The notes: generated by a model not told the origin, from the sequence alone. A stretch of DNA of 64,000 bases from Novosphingobium sp. (GCA_026400375.1 JAPLPG010000239.1:52134-116133), one strand, 5' to 3'. Shown: positions 33,379 to 43,008, numbered from the stretch's first letter. Numbers and translations are program-made.

Positions 33379-33397
33379 CATCAGGGAAGGGTGAGGA

Positions 33398-34147
33398 TCA
33401 GCGCCCCGCCATCGCCTTGACCCGTGCCAGATAGGTGCGGCCGATCCGCTGCATCGAACCGTCCACAAGTTCCGCCGACCACACGCCCAGCCCGTCGTGC
33501 TTCAGCCCGGCAATGCGGTCGCGCCGCACGATCGTCGAACGGTGCAGGCGGATGAAGCGTTCGGGATCGAGCCGCGCCTCCAGCCCGGCGATGGTGTGCA
33601 GCATCAGATAGCTGCGGCCCTGATCGTTCTGGTGGCCGACATGGAGCCGCACGTAATCGCGTTCGGCATCGATGCGTTCCAGGTCGCTTGCCGCCACGCG
33701 GATCAGTTCGGACCGGTGCGGCACCCAGAACTCGTCGATCCATTCGCTGGCCGGCCTTTCCGGCACCAGCGGGGTTTCGACCGGCGCAGCCCGGCGGGCC
33801 TGCGCGCGTTCGACCGCACGCTCGAGCCGATCTTGCGCCACGGGTTTCAGGACATAGTCGACCGCATCGCAATCGAACGCTTCGACGGCGAAATCCTCGT
33901 GCGCGGTCACGAACACCACGGCTGGCCGGTGTGCCCGCCCGGCAATGGCGCGGGCCACGCCAAGGCCGTCGACTTCGGGCATGGTCATGTCGAGCAGCAC
34001 CAGATTGGGATCAAGCGCCTCGATCAGCCGCAAGGCGGCCGCACCGTCGCTTGCCGTGCCCACGACCTGCAAGGCCGGAATGCGCGCGCAAAGGATCTGC
34101 ATGCGCTCTACCGCCAGCGGTTCATCATCGACAATCAGCGTTCGCAC
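33398..34147 (-). CDS. LytTR-family response regulator
   Basis: A 249-residue regulator. The receiver domain (1-115) keeps the acidic pair D7/D8, the phosphoacceptor D53 (LVLLDMTMPE), T/A near 80 and K in the VDYVLKP motif. A linker leads to a LytTR DNA-binding domain (DYVRLHVGHQNDQGRSYLMLHTIAGLEARLDPERFIRLHRSTIVRRDRI). It lies 10 bases downstream of a LytS-like kinase gene, so the two form one operon and very probably a cognate pair. Target genes unknown. Confidence 0.93.
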   Translation of the reverse strand: MRTLIVDDEPLAVERMQILCARIPALQVVGTASDGAAALRLIEALDPNLVLLDMTMPEVDGLGVARAIAGRAHRPAVVFVTAHEDFAVEAFDCDAVDYVLKPVAQDRLERAVERAQARRAAPVETPLVPERPASEWIDEFWVPHRSELIRVAASDLERIDAERDYVRLHVGHQNDQGRSYLMLHTIAGLEARLDPERFIRLHRSTIVRRDRIAGLKHDGLGVWSAELVDGSMQRIGRTYLARVKAMAGR

Positions 34148-34157
34148 GCGTTTCCCC

Positions 34158-36098
34158 TCAACAGATGTTGCGCACCACCGGCATGGTCAGCACGGTGGCA
34201 TACCCCCCTGCCGGCAAAGCGGAACTTTCGACTTTCGCCTCATCGCCAAAGCGCGCGACGAGGCGGCTCCTGACATTTTTCAGGCCGATGCCGGTGCTGC
34301 CGCTGTCCAGCCCTTCGCCCGGCCCGTCATCGGCCACGGTCAGGATCAGAAAGCCCCCTGCCTCGCGCGCGGAAATGCGGATGGTGACCGGGCGGATCGT
34401 GGTGGACACACCGTACTTGATCGAATTTTCGACCAGCGGCTGCAGGATCATGCCCGGCACGCAGGCGGTCATCAGATCATCGGGCACATCGAATTCGCAG
34501 CGCAGCCGTTCGGGAAAACGCACCGCTTCGATCTCCAGATAGTGACGCTGCAGCGCGATTTCGTCTTCCAGCGGCATGTCGGTGGTGGGATCGCCGGCAA
34601 GGCTGTGGCGATAGAACCGGGAGATCGACTGGATCATCTTCTCGGCCTGTTCGGCACGGCCAACCATGACCAGCGCCGACAGGGAGTTGAGCGTGTTGAA
34701 CAGGAAATGCGGGTTCACCTGATAGCGCAGGGAGCGCAGTTCGGCGGCCTTGGCGGCACGACGATATTCGCCTTCGCGATACTCCGCCGCGCGCAATTGT
34801 TCGCCATTGCCGAGCGCGAGGTAGAGCGCAGCCCACGCGATCAGCAGGAAGTAGCGGCCCAGCGCGACATCGGTAAGCTGCCGCCACAGGCCCTCGTTCT
34901 CCACGGTCTGGCGAATGATCGTGACGTGATCGGTGCCGCGGTAATCCTCGGTCACCAGGTCCGACGGTGCAGGCTGCGGGGAGGCTGGCGGCACTGGCTG
35001 GGCTGGCGGCGGCGGCGCCTTTTCCTCGGCACGCCGGGCTGCCGCCTCGCCGGCATCGGCTTGGCGCGCTCTGGCGGTGCGCACTTCGGCCAGACGCTTG
35101 CGAGCGGCCGCAGATTTCTCGATGGCAGCCTGGCGAAGGGCTTGCGCCCGCTGCAACGCCCGGTCGGCATCGCGCCGTGCCGTTGCCTCGACTTTCTGGC
35201 GTTGCGCAGCGGTCAGGACGGGCCCTGCCGGGGGCGCGGGCGCGGCGTAGCCTGCACTGGGCGGTTCAGGAGCCACTGGCGCCACCGGCGCTTCAGCGGC
35301 TTCCCGGATCGACTCCACTTCGCCATCTTCATCAACGGTATAGACCTTGCCGCCGGTGCGCACTTCCGACCGGCCATCGGGGTATTGCCTGACGTAAAAA
35401 CCGGGTTGCGAGATGACGGTCGTGCCATCCGCATCCTGACTCACGCCGGTCTTCCTGAGCATCTCTATCGTCGTCTCATCCCCAATCTTGCGCAGTTCGG
35501 CGATATCGTCGTCGCTCAATATGGGTTCGAATGCGGATTTGCCAGGTTCCGCAGGCCTGGCCACAGGTGGCGCTTGCGGCGCCGGCCCGGGAGGTGGCGG
35601 CGCGACAGGCAGAATGCCTTCGTCAAGCACATCGACCAGCACGTTGCCGGCCATGTCCCGCCGAATTCTTACGGGCTTTTCCTTGCCATCGGTTGTGGTG
35701 GTCTGCGTTGTGGTGGTCCGGCCGCCTTCTTCGCCCTCACCCGGTTCGCTCCCGATCCTTTCGATCATGCGCTTTTCGACTGGCGCGAAAGCCCACTGGT
35801 TGACCGCGGCGAGCGCCAGCGCAGCGGGCAGCATGATCACCAGCGCAGCGGCCCCGCGAAGCACCAGCGGCTTGGCATCGAAGCGGCGCAGCAGCGGCCA
35901 GCAGGCCACCGTCACCACGATTCCGGCCGCCGTCACCAGTGCCCGCCGCCACAGCAGGTCCGAGAAGTCGCCCAGCTCGACCACCAGCCCGCGCACGGTG
36001 ATCAGCACGAAGTAGCACAGCCACAAGGCCGCGGCCGACAGGATCACCTGCCGGGCAGGCACACGCGGAATTCCCGGATCGATTGGCTGTGGCGTCAT
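34158..36098 (-). CDS. LytS-type sensor histidine kinase with long low-complexity linker
   Basis: A 646-residue membrane kinase. Hydrophobic helices occupy the first about 115 residues (ILSAAALWLCYFVLITVRGLVV, ALVTAAGIVVTVACW, ALVIMLPAALALAAV). A roughly 300-residue extramembrane insert follows, with a Thr-rich stretch (RTTTTQTTTTDGKEK), Pro-rich runs and an Ala/Arg coiled coil. Another helix (GRYFLLIAWAALYLAL) precedes the His_kinase domain (YQVNPHFLFNTLNSLS) and HATPase (PLVENSIKYGV, DDGPG, GIGLKNVRSRL). ATG 36098 is preferred over TTG 36137. The sensor input is unknown. Confidence 0.88.
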   Translation of the reverse strand: MTPQPIDPGIPRVPARQVILSAAALWLCYFVLITVRGLVVELGDFSDLLWRRALVTAAGIVVTVACWPLLRRFDAKPLVLRGAAALVIMLPAALALAAVNQWAFAPVEKRMIERIGSEPGEGEEGGRTTTTQTTTTDGKEKPVRIRRDMAGNVLVDVLDEGILPVAPPPPGPAPQAPPVARPAEPGKSAFEPILSDDDIAELRKIGDETTIEMLRKTGVSQDADGTTVISQPGFYVRQYPDGRSEVRTGGKVYTVDEDGEVESIREAAEAPVAPVAPEPPSAGYAAPAPPAGPVLTAAQRQKVEATARRDADRALQRAQALRQAAIEKSAAARKRLAEVRTARARQADAGEAAARRAEEKAPPPPAQPVPPASPQPAPSDLVTEDYRGTDHVTIIRQTVENEGLWRQLTDVALGRYFLLIAWAALYLALGNGEQLRAAEYREGEYRRAAKAAELRSLRYQVNPHFLFNTLNSLSALVMVGRAEQAEKMIQSISRFYRHSLAGDPTTDMPLEDEIALQRHYLEIEAVRFPERLRCEFDVPDDLMTACVPGMILQPLVENSIKYGVSTTIRPVTIRISAREAGGFLILTVADDGPGEGLDSGSTGIGLKNVRSRLVARFGDEAKVESSALPAGGYATVLTMPVVRNIC

Positions 36099-36211
36099 CG
36101 GCCAAGTCCTAAACGCGAACCGCCCGACACGCCACAACGGCGGTCGGGCGGCATGTGCCGTTCACCGATTTTTTGGGTGCACCCATGACGTCCGTCAGGG
36201 ACTGGTGCCGC

Positions 36212-36236
36212 AAAGGAAATCCCGGAGGGGATTTCC
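36212..36236 (-). terminator. possible terminator after fumarase gene
   Basis: GGAAATCCC (36215-36223) pairs perfectly with GGGATTTCC (36228-36236) around a 4-base loop. On the minus strand it is followed by TTTG. It lies just past the fumarase stop. Short T-run, so efficiency is uncertain. Confidence 0.6.
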
Positions 36237-36242
36237 CTCCCA

Positions 36243-37682
36243 TCAAACCGGAAGCAGACCTTCGTCGGCGATCTTCTTCTTCCACACCAGCGGCGCAGAC
36301 TTGTGGACGTTTTCGCCCTCGCTATCCACCGCGACGGTTACCGGCATGTCCTCCACGGTGAATTCGTAGATGGCTTCCATGCCCAGATCCTCGAAACCGA
36401 CGACCTTCGATTGCTTGATCGCCCGTGCCACCAGATAGGCCGCCCCGCCAACCGCCATCAGGTAGGCGCTCTTGTGATTGGCGATGGATTGCGTGGCGGC
36501 AGGCCCGCGCTCGGCCTTGCCCACGCTGGCCAGCAGGCCAAGGTCAAGCATCAGGTCGGAGAAGCTGTCCATGCGCGTGGCGGTGGTGGGACCAGCCGGG
36601 CCGACCACTTCTTCGCGCACCGGATCGACCGGGCCGACATAGTAGATGACGCGGCCCTTGAAATCGACGGGCAGTTCCTCGCCCTTTTCCAGCATGTCCT
36701 TGATCCGCTTGTGCGCGGCATCGCGGCCGGTGAGCATCTTGCCGTTGAGCAGCAGGCGGTCGCCCGCCTTCCAGCCCTGCACCTCTTCCTGCGTCAGGGT
36801 ATCGAGATTGACGCGCTTGGCCGCACTGTCAGGTGCCCAATGGACTTCCGGCCATTCGTCCAGCTTCGGGCGCTCGAGATAGCTTGGCCCGGAACCGTCG
36901 AGCGTGAAGTGCGCGTGGCGGGTGGCGGCGCAATTGGGGATCATCGCCACCGGCTTTCCGGCGGCATGGCACGGCGCGTCCATGATCTTCACGTCGAGGA
37001 TGGTGGAAAGACCGCCAAGCCCCTGCGCGCCAATGCCGAGCGCGTTGACCTTGTCGAAGATCTCGATGCGCATGCGCTCGATATCGCTCTGGGGTCCGCG
37101 CAGCTTCAGTTGGGCCATGTCGATCGGCTCCATCAGCGCCTTCTTGGCCAGCAGCACGCAGTGTTCCGCCGTGCCGCCGATGCCGATGCCGAGCATGCCG
37201 GGCGGGCACCAGCCTGCACCCATCTGCGGCAGCATCTCGATCACCCAGTCGACGATGTTCTCGGACGGGTTCATCATCTTGAACTTCGACTTGTTCTCGC
37301 TGCCGCCGCCCTTGGCTGCGACATCGACCGTCACCTTGCTGCCTTTGACCATTTCCACGTGGAGCACGCAGGGCGTGTTGTCGCGCGTGTTGCGGCGGGT
37401 GAAGGCCGGGTCGGCAAGCACCGATGCGCGCAGCTTGTTGTCGGCATTCAGATAGGCGCGGCGCACGCCTTCATCGACCACGTCCTGCAAGCTCAGATCG
37501 GATTCGAGGCGGCAGTCCTGTCCCCATTCGATGAACACGTTGACGATGCCGGTGTCCTGGCAGAGCGGGCGATGGCCTTCGGCACACATGTAGTCCATCG
37601 GGTGGAAATAGCTGATGTACTGGAGCGCATCGGCAACGCTTTCGATCAGGTCCGCCTCCTTGATCGTCACCATTTCGGCCAT
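36243..37682 (-). CDS. class I fumarate hydratase
   Basis: A 479-residue iron-sulfur fumarase of the TCA cycle, converting fumarate and water to L-malate. Alpha and beta domains are fused. The three cysteines of the oxygen-sensitive [4Fe-4S] cluster are in PLCQDTG (C41), GAGWCPPGMLGIGIGGTAE and MIPNCAATRHAHF. The C-terminal domain has GRDAAHKRIKDML, VIYYVGPVDPV and GPAGPTTATRMD. ATG 37682 follows GGAGGG in the leader; further upstream codons look non-coding. It is divergent from the PIMT-like gene. Confidence 0.94.
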   Translation of the reverse strand: MAEMVTIKEADLIESVADALQYISYFHPMDYMCAEGHRPLCQDTGIVNVFIEWGQDCRLESDLSLQDVVDEGVRRAYLNADNKLRASVLADPAFTRRNTRDNTPCVLHVEMVKGSKVTVDVAAKGGGSENKSKFKMMNPSENIVDWVIEMLPQMGAGWCPPGMLGIGIGGTAEHCVLLAKKALMEPIDMAQLKLRGPQSDIERMRIEIFDKVNALGIGAQGLGGLSTILDVKIMDAPCHAAGKPVAMIPNCAATRHAHFTLDGSGPSYLERPKLDEWPEVHWAPDSAAKRVNLDTLTQEEVQGWKAGDRLLLNGKMLTGRDAAHKRIKDMLEKGEELPVDFKGRVIYYVGPVDPVREEVVGPAGPTTATRMDSFSDLMLDLGLLASVGKAERGPAATQSIANHKSAYLMAVGGAAYLVARAIKQSKVVGFEDLGMEAIYEFTVEDMPVTVAVDSEGENVHKSAPLVWKKKIADEGLLPV

Positions 37683-37851
37683 CTGTGGATTCCCTCCAAA
37701 GCCTGAGAAACTGCGAACGCCCCTTACGCTTCGACAATCGACATGCAAATCCCTTGGAAACGGCAAGTCGATAATCTACAGGCACATGCGAGTTACCACC
37801 TTTGGTGTGCGCCTGTTCGAAAAGCGCGCCCGTCCGGACATGAGGGTTGCA

Positions 37852-38445
37852 ATGACCGTGGTTGAAGATCGACCGGCAGCAGAAGACATGGCTGTAGCGC
37901 GCCGCGCAATGATCGATAGCCAGCTGCGCGTCAGCGGGGTCAATTCTCCCGGCATCCTGGCCGCGTTCCTTGCTATCGCGCGCGAAGATCACGTGCCGGC
38001 AGAACGCCGCGCCGTCGCCTATATCGACCGGGCCGTGCCACTGGGGGAAGGCCGCTTCCTGTCGCCGGCGCTGACGTACGGCCAGATGCTCGAAGCGGCG
38101 GGCACGTCGCAGGCCGACACGGTCCTGGTCGTCTCGACCAACGGCTATCTTGCCGCTCTGGCAGAACGGCTGGCGGGGAGCGTCGACCGCGTCGACAGCC
38201 TGGCCGCGGCGCAGGGTGGTCCATACTCGCTGATCCTGATCGATGGCGCGGCCGCTGTGCTTCCCGATTCGCTGGCCGCGCTGCTGGCCGATGACGGACG
38301 GGTGATTACCGGAACCGTCGATCGCGGGGTGACGCGCCTTGCCGTGGCCCGCAAGGTTCTGGGCAAGATCGTCGCCACCGCATTGGGCGAGGCCGATTTC
38401 GCGGTGCTGGAAGAATTCGCCGCGCCGAAGACGTGGAGCTTCTGA
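37852..38445 (+). CDS. protein-L-isoaspartate O-methyltransferase-like protein, degenerate SAM motif
   Basis: A 197-residue PIMT relative. The family N-terminus is clear (ARRAMIDSQLRVSGVNSPGILAAFLAIAREDHVPAERRAVAYIDRAVPLGEGRFLSPALTYGQMLEAA). The SAM-binding motif I, normally a V-L-E-I-G-x-G-x-G loop, reads TVLVVSTNGYLAALAERL, so catalysis is doubtful. Alternative starts are ATG 37786 and 37840. It lies 5 bases upstream of tolC, a pairing common in alphaproteobacteria. It may have a role tied to export, not to protein repair. That is inference. Confidence 0.82.
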   Translation: MTVVEDRPAAEDMAVARRAMIDSQLRVSGVNSPGILAAFLAIAREDHVPAERRAVAYIDRAVPLGEGRFLSPALTYGQMLEAAGTSQADTVLVVSTNGYLAALAERLAGSVDRVDSLAAAQGGPYSLILIDGAAAVLPDSLAALLADDGRVITGTVDRGVTRLAVARKVLGKIVATALGEADFAVLEEFAAPKTWSF

Positions 38446-38450
38446 GCATC

Positions 38451-39905
38451 ATGACAGTTACCCGTGCGCTGCGCCTGCTGCTGGCGGCCAGTGCCATCCC
38501 GCTCGTCGCCGTACCCGCGCTGGCCGACGACCTGCGCGAGGCGCTGACCAGCGCCTACAACACCAACCCCACGTTGCAGGCCGCCCGCGCGAACCAGCGC
38601 GCAACCGATGAAGGCGTGCCGCTGGCCCGGGCGCGGGCGCTGCCCAGCCTTTCGGCGCAGGGCAACTACACCCGGACGCTCAAGGCCAATCCCAATTCGT
38701 TCCTGATCACCGATTGGTCCACCAGCGTCGATCTGGGCGTGTCCCTGCCGATCTATTCGGGCGGTTCGATCAAGAATTCGATCCGCGCGGCAAAGACCCG
38801 TGTCGAAGCCGGGCAGGAAGATCTGCGCGCCACTGAATCGGGCGTGTTCAGCGATACCGTCGCTGCCTACATGGACGTGATTCGCGATGCCGCGATCGTC
38901 GGGCTCAACCGCAGCAATGTGGAAGTGCTGCAGGTCAACCTCAATGCCACGAGCGACCGGTTCGACATTGGCGACGTGACCCGCACCGACGTGGCGCAAT
39001 CCAATTCGCGCCTGGCCCTGGCTCGCAGCGACTTGCGCACGGCCGAGGCCAACTTGCTGTCCAGCCGCGAACGCTTCATCCAGATCGTGGGCAAGCCGCC
39101 GGTCGATCTGGCACCGCCGCCGCCCCTGCCCGGCCTGCCTGAAACGCCCGACGACGCTGTCGTCTTCGCGCTTGAGAACAACCCCGACCTGCTGGCAGCG
39201 CGCGAGCGGAGCAAGGCGGCAGGATTTGACGTGAAAGTGGCCGAAGCCGCGAAGAAGCCCACCGTTTCGCTATCGGCCAATGGCAGCCGGCAGGAATTCA
39301 AGGGCAGCTTCCTTGGCACCAACCAGGTGCTGCAGCAGGCCAATACCACGGCGCAGACCGGCGTATCCGTGTCGGTGCCGCTGTTTCAGGGCGGCGGCCC
39401 TGGCGCACAGACCCGGCAGGCCCAAGCACGCGAATCCGCCACGCTCGAACAGGAAATCGGGGTTGAACGGCAGGTCGTTGCCGCCGTGCGTTCCGCCTTT
39501 GCATCGTTGCGCGCCGCCAACGAGATCATTGCGATGAACCAGACTGCGGTCGATGCCGCCGCGCTCAGCCTTGAAGGCGTGCGCGCGGAAAACAGCGTGG
39601 GCAATCGCACCATCCTCAACATCCTCGACGCCGAACAGGAGCTGCTGCGCGCGCAAGTGCAGCTCGTGGCCGCGCGCCGCAATGCCTATGTCGCGGGCTT
39701 CAACCTGCTTTCGGCAATGGGCAAGGCCGATGCCGATGATCTGGGCCTCGATGGCGGGGCGCTCTATGATCCGCAGGTCAATTACGATCGCGTCAGGCAC
39801 CGCATCTGGGACTGGGACCGTGACCCCGATGCGAAGGCGGTATCCACGCGCACCGTTGACACGCCTGCGCAGGATGCGACTATTGAGCGTACCGCGCGCC
39901 CGTGA
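38451..39905 (+). CDS. tolC: TolC family outer-membrane efflux/secretion protein
   Basis: A 484-residue outer-membrane channel that joins type I secretion or RND efflux systems. The signal peptide (LRLLLAASAIPLVAVPALA) precedes a mature start DDLREALTSAYNTNPTLQAARANQ, typical of TolC, and the two repeats of long helices are visible (second from about residue 240). The last roughly 50 residues carry a charged tail with RHRIWDWDRDPDA. Probably co-transcribed with the PIMT-like gene upstream and the DUF2497 gene downstream. Confidence 0.92.
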   Translation: MTVTRALRLLLAASAIPLVAVPALADDLREALTSAYNTNPTLQAARANQRATDEGVPLARARALPSLSAQGNYTRTLKANPNSFLITDWSTSVDLGVSLPIYSGGSIKNSIRAAKTRVEAGQEDLRATESGVFSDTVAAYMDVIRDAAIVGLNRSNVEVLQVNLNATSDRFDIGDVTRTDVAQSNSRLALARSDLRTAEANLLSSRERFIQIVGKPPVDLAPPPPLPGLPETPDDAVVFALENNPDLLAARERSKAAGFDVKVAEAAKKPTVSLSANGSRQEFKGSFLGTNQVLQQANTTAQTGVSVSVPLFQGGGPGAQTRQAQARESATLEQEIGVERQVVAAVRSAFASLRAANEIIAMNQTAVDAAALSLEGVRAENSVGNRTILNILDAEQELLRAQVQLVAARRNAYVAGFNLLSAMGKADADDLGLDGGALYDPQVNYDRVRHRIWDWDRDPDAKAVSTRTVDTPAQDATIERTARP

Positions 39906-39947
39906 GGGAATCGGCGCGCGCAATGCATGTTGGGGGTTAGAATTGCT

Positions 39948-40403
39948 ATGCGTCAGGCCGGCGAACCGTCCGTCGAGGAAATCCTCGAATCGATCAAGAG
40001 CGTGATCGCGCGTGACAGCAAGGCCGAAGCACAATCGCGTCTGCGCTCCGAACCCCGGCCTGAGCCCCGGCCCGCCCCCCGGCGCGAAGTGCTGGAATTG
40101 ACCGAGACCGCCGAAGACCGCGGCGGGGACGACGATCTGGCTGACGATGAGGGCGCTGAAGGCTGTGGCCTGATTGCCGATGCCGCCGCAGCCTCGATGC
40201 GCGAATCGCTTGCCGCCCTGTCGATGCTGGCCCGGCCCGGCGTTGCGCCGCAGATCGTGCGGTCTGGGGAAACCTCGCTCGAAGGACTCGTGCGCGAACT
40301 GCTGCGCCCGATGCTGGCCGAATGGCTGGACCGCAACCTGCCGGCCATGGTCGAAAAGATGGTTGCCGCAGAGATCGCGCGGATTGCGGGCAAGCGCGGG
40401 TAA
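39948..40403 (+). CDS. DUF2497 / PopZ-like polar organising protein
   Basis: A 151-residue protein with the two conserved ends of the PopZ family: N-terminal helix PSVEEILESIKSVIARDS and C-terminal helices LRPMLAEWLDRNLPAMVEKMVAAEIARI. The linker is Pro/Glu/Asp-rich and variable. In Caulobacter, PopZ forms a polar matrix that anchors ParB-parS. This version is short and lies after tolC, as in other sphingomonads. Confidence 0.85.
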   Translation: MRQAGEPSVEEILESIKSVIARDSKAEAQSRLRSEPRPEPRPAPRREVLELTETAEDRGGDDDLADDEGAEGCGLIADAAAASMRESLAALSMLARPGVAPQIVRSGETSLEGLVRELLRPMLAEWLDRNLPAMVEKMVAAEIARIAGKRG

Positions 40404-40459
40404 GGCCTGCACTGATTTTGCGGTTTGCGCCGGAAGGTTAGGGCGCTACTCCGTTCTTC

Positions 40460-42601
40460 ATGAAAACCCAATCGTTGTTGCTGGCGGCAGCCCCGCTTGC
40501 CGTCGCATTCGTTGCTCCTGCCATGGCCCAGCAGGCAGCGCCCCTCTCTCCGCAGGATCTGGTGACGCTGAGCCGTCTTGGCGGCAGCGCCGTTTCGCCC
40601 AGCGGCAGGAACGCCGCCGTGATCGTCACGCGCACCGATCCCGAAACGTACAATCGCACATCCGATCTGCAGCTCGTGCCCCTGGCCAAGGGCACGGTGC
40701 CGACATCGCTGAACTGGGCGGGCGCCAGCGATCCCGCCTATGGCCCTGATGGCAGCCTGTATTTCCTGGCAAGTTCCGCGCCGGGCGTGTCCGCGGCAGA
40801 TGGCGCGACGACACAAGTCTGGCACATTGCGGCAAATAAGGGCGCTCCCGGCCAGCCCACCCAAGCTGCATTGGACTATCAGCAGGTCACCGCGTTCAAG
40901 ACCGACGTTGCCGGGTTCAAGCTTTCCCCCGATGGCAAGCGCATCGCCGTATGGGGCGACATCGCACGCACCTGCCCCACCTTCGGCTGCGACAGTGACG
41001 GCAACACTGCCCTCCCCGGCCCCGGAACCGGGCGCCACTACAAGGATGGCACAGGGTTCGTCCGCCATTGGGATGCCTGGGAAACGCCGGGCAACTACAG
41101 CCGCGTCTTTGCGTTCGATCTTGGCGCGGATGGCAAGGCCACCGGCGAAGGCAAGGCTGCTGATGGCCTGGTTGGCATCCTTACCGGCGACAGTCCGGTC
41201 AAGCCTTTCGGCGGAGCCGAGGACGTGGCCTGGGCTGCAGATTCGCAATCGCTGTTCTTCGTTGCCCGACAGGCCGATCGCAACGAGCCGACCTCGACCA
41301 ACCTCGACATCTGGCAGTCACGGCTCGATGGCGCAGCGCCAAGGAACCTGACAGAGGCCAACAAGGCCACCGACAATACGCCTGCCCCCTCGCCCGATGG
41401 CAAGTGGCTGGCCTATGCGGCAATGGCCCGGCCCGGGTACGAAGCCGACCGTCTGGTCGTCCACCTGCTGAATCTGCGGAGCGGCGAGAAGCGCGAGCTG
41501 ACCGGCGGCTGGGACCGTTCGGTCGCTTCGCTGACGTGGACGCCCGACAGCAAGTCGCTGATCGCCACGGCCGAAGACGTACTCGATACGCCCGCGTTCC
41601 GCATCGATCCCATGACCGGCAAGGTCACGCGCCTCGTCCTCAATCCGGGGCGCGAAGGGCACATCGGCAATGTCGTGCCGCTCAAGGACGGCCGCCTCGT
41701 CTATACCCGCGATTCGATCGATGCCCCGGCCGAACTGTTCATCGGCACGCCGGGCAAGGCTGGCACACGCCTGACCGATGTTGCCACGACCGCGCTGTCG
41801 CAGCGCGCTCCCGTGGTCACGCAGCGCTTCAGCTTCAAGGGCGCGGATGGCGATACGGTATGGGGCCAGATCACCAAGCCAGGCTGGGTCAAGGGAAAGA
41901 TGCCCTCCGTCCTGTTCGTCCACGGCGGGCCGCAAGGGTCGTACAACGATAGCTGGTCAAACCGCTGGAACCCGCGCGTCTGGGCCAGCCAGGGCTATGC
42001 CGTGGTCTCGGTCGATTTCCACGGCTCCACCGGATACGGGCAGGCCTTTACCGATGCGATCACCCGCCAGTGGGGCGGCAAACCGCTGGAAGACCTGCAG
42101 AAGGGCTTTGCCGCAGCGATTGCGCTCGACAGCCAGATCGATGGCGAAAATGCCTGTGCCTCTGGCGCCTCATATGGCGGCTACATGATGAACTGGATCG
42201 CCGGGAACTGGCCCGACCGGTTCAAGTGCCTGGTGCAGCACGACGGCGTATTCGATGCCCGCGCCATGGCCTATGAAACCGAGGAACTGTGGTTCGACGA
42301 ATGGGAGCACGGCGGGCACCCCTATTACGAGGCACCGGAAGAGTTCGAGAAGTGGAACCCGGTCAATCACGTGGCGAAGTGGCAGACGCCAATGCTGGTC
42401 ATCACCGGCGAAAAGGATTTCCGCATCCCCTATACCCAAGGGCTGGCGGCCTTCGCCGCGCTGCAACGCCGGGGCATTCCCTCCGAGCTGCTGGTTTTCC
42501 CTGACGAGAACCACTGGGTGCTCAAGGGCAAGAACTCGCTGCAATGGCACCAGACCACGTTCGACTGGCTGGCGCGCTGGCTGAAGAAGGACGCGAAGTG
42601 A
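40460..42601 (+). CDS. S9 family serine peptidase (prolyl oligopeptidase / acylaminoacyl-peptidase type)
   Basis: A 713-residue exported peptidase. The signal peptide (LLLAAAPLAVAFVAPAMA) is followed by a WD40-like beta-propeller, which limits access to short peptides, and a C-terminal alpha/beta-hydrolase domain. The catalytic triad is S571 (GASYGG), D653 (GEKDFRIP) and H685 (DENHWV). Probably periplasmic and used in peptide scavenging, which fits the peptide transporter later in the window only loosely. The stop overlaps the ferredoxin start. Confidence 0.93.
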   Translation: MKTQSLLLAAAPLAVAFVAPAMAQQAAPLSPQDLVTLSRLGGSAVSPSGRNAAVIVTRTDPETYNRTSDLQLVPLAKGTVPTSLNWAGASDPAYGPDGSLYFLASSAPGVSAADGATTQVWHIAANKGAPGQPTQAALDYQQVTAFKTDVAGFKLSPDGKRIAVWGDIARTCPTFGCDSDGNTALPGPGTGRHYKDGTGFVRHWDAWETPGNYSRVFAFDLGADGKATGEGKAADGLVGILTGDSPVKPFGGAEDVAWAADSQSLFFVARQADRNEPTSTNLDIWQSRLDGAAPRNLTEANKATDNTPAPSPDGKWLAYAAMARPGYEADRLVVHLLNLRSGEKRELTGGWDRSVASLTWTPDSKSLIATAEDVLDTPAFRIDPMTGKVTRLVLNPGREGHIGNVVPLKDGRLVYTRDSIDAPAELFIGTPGKAGTRLTDVATTALSQRAPVVTQRFSFKGADGDTVWGQITKPGWVKGKMPSVLFVHGGPQGSYNDSWSNRWNPRVWASQGYAVVSVDFHGSTGYGQAFTDAITRQWGGKPLEDLQKGFAAAIALDSQIDGENACASGASYGGYMMNWIAGNWPDRFKCLVQHDGVFDARAMAYETEELWFDEWEHGGHPYYEAPEEFEKWNPVNHVAKWQTPMLVITGEKDFRIPYTQGLAAFAALQRRGIPSELLVFPDENHWVLKGKNSLQWHQTTFDWLARWLKKDAK

Positions 42602-42996
42602 CGGCCGACGACGATCAGATGCTTCAGGGCGAAATCCTCCAGGCCGAAATCGCGCTGCAAAAGCTTGGCGGGTTCCATCCGCAGCGGCACATCCTGCTTT
42701 GCGCCGGGCCGGACAAGGACAAGTGCGCCCCGCGCGAAGTGGGCGATCAGGCGTGGAATTACCTGAAAAAGCGTCTGGGCGAACTGAAGCTGGGCGGAGC
42801 ACAGGGCATCCTGCGCAACAAGGTCGGCTGCCTGCGCGTGTGCCTGGTCGGCCCGATCGCTGTCGTCTATCCCGACAATGTCTGGTACCATTCCTGCACC
42901 CCGCCGGTGCTGGAACGGATCCTGCAGGAACACATCATCGGTGGCGTGCCGGTGGAGGAGTTCCGCCTGAAGGAACCGCCTGTCCTGACCGGCTGA
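42598..42996 (+). CDS. thioredoxin-like [2Fe-2S] ferredoxin
   Basis: A 132-residue protein with the thioredoxin-like ferredoxin fold. The four cluster cysteines are C35 and C43 (LCAGPDKDKC) and C78 and C82 (VGCLRVC), the usual spacing for this family. The C-terminal part (PDNVWYHSCTPPVLERILQEHI) is also typical. The GTG start overlaps the peptidase stop (GTGA). Electron-transfer partner unknown. It converges on purD with a 12-base gap. Confidence 0.9.
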   Translation: MTADDDQMLQGEILQAEIALQKLGGFHPQRHILLCAGPDKDKCAPREVGDQAWNYLKKRLGELKLGGAQGILRNKVGCLRVCLVGPIAVVYPDNVWYHSCTPPVLERILQEHIIGGVPVEEFRLKEPPVLTG

Positions 42997-43008
42997 GGCG
43001 TGCGGCGA

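Noticed and set aside
33945..36188. Plus-strand open frame of 747 codons opposite the sensor kinase
   Set aside because: The minus-strand kinase has clear motifs; the antisense frame has none and mirrors its codon bias.
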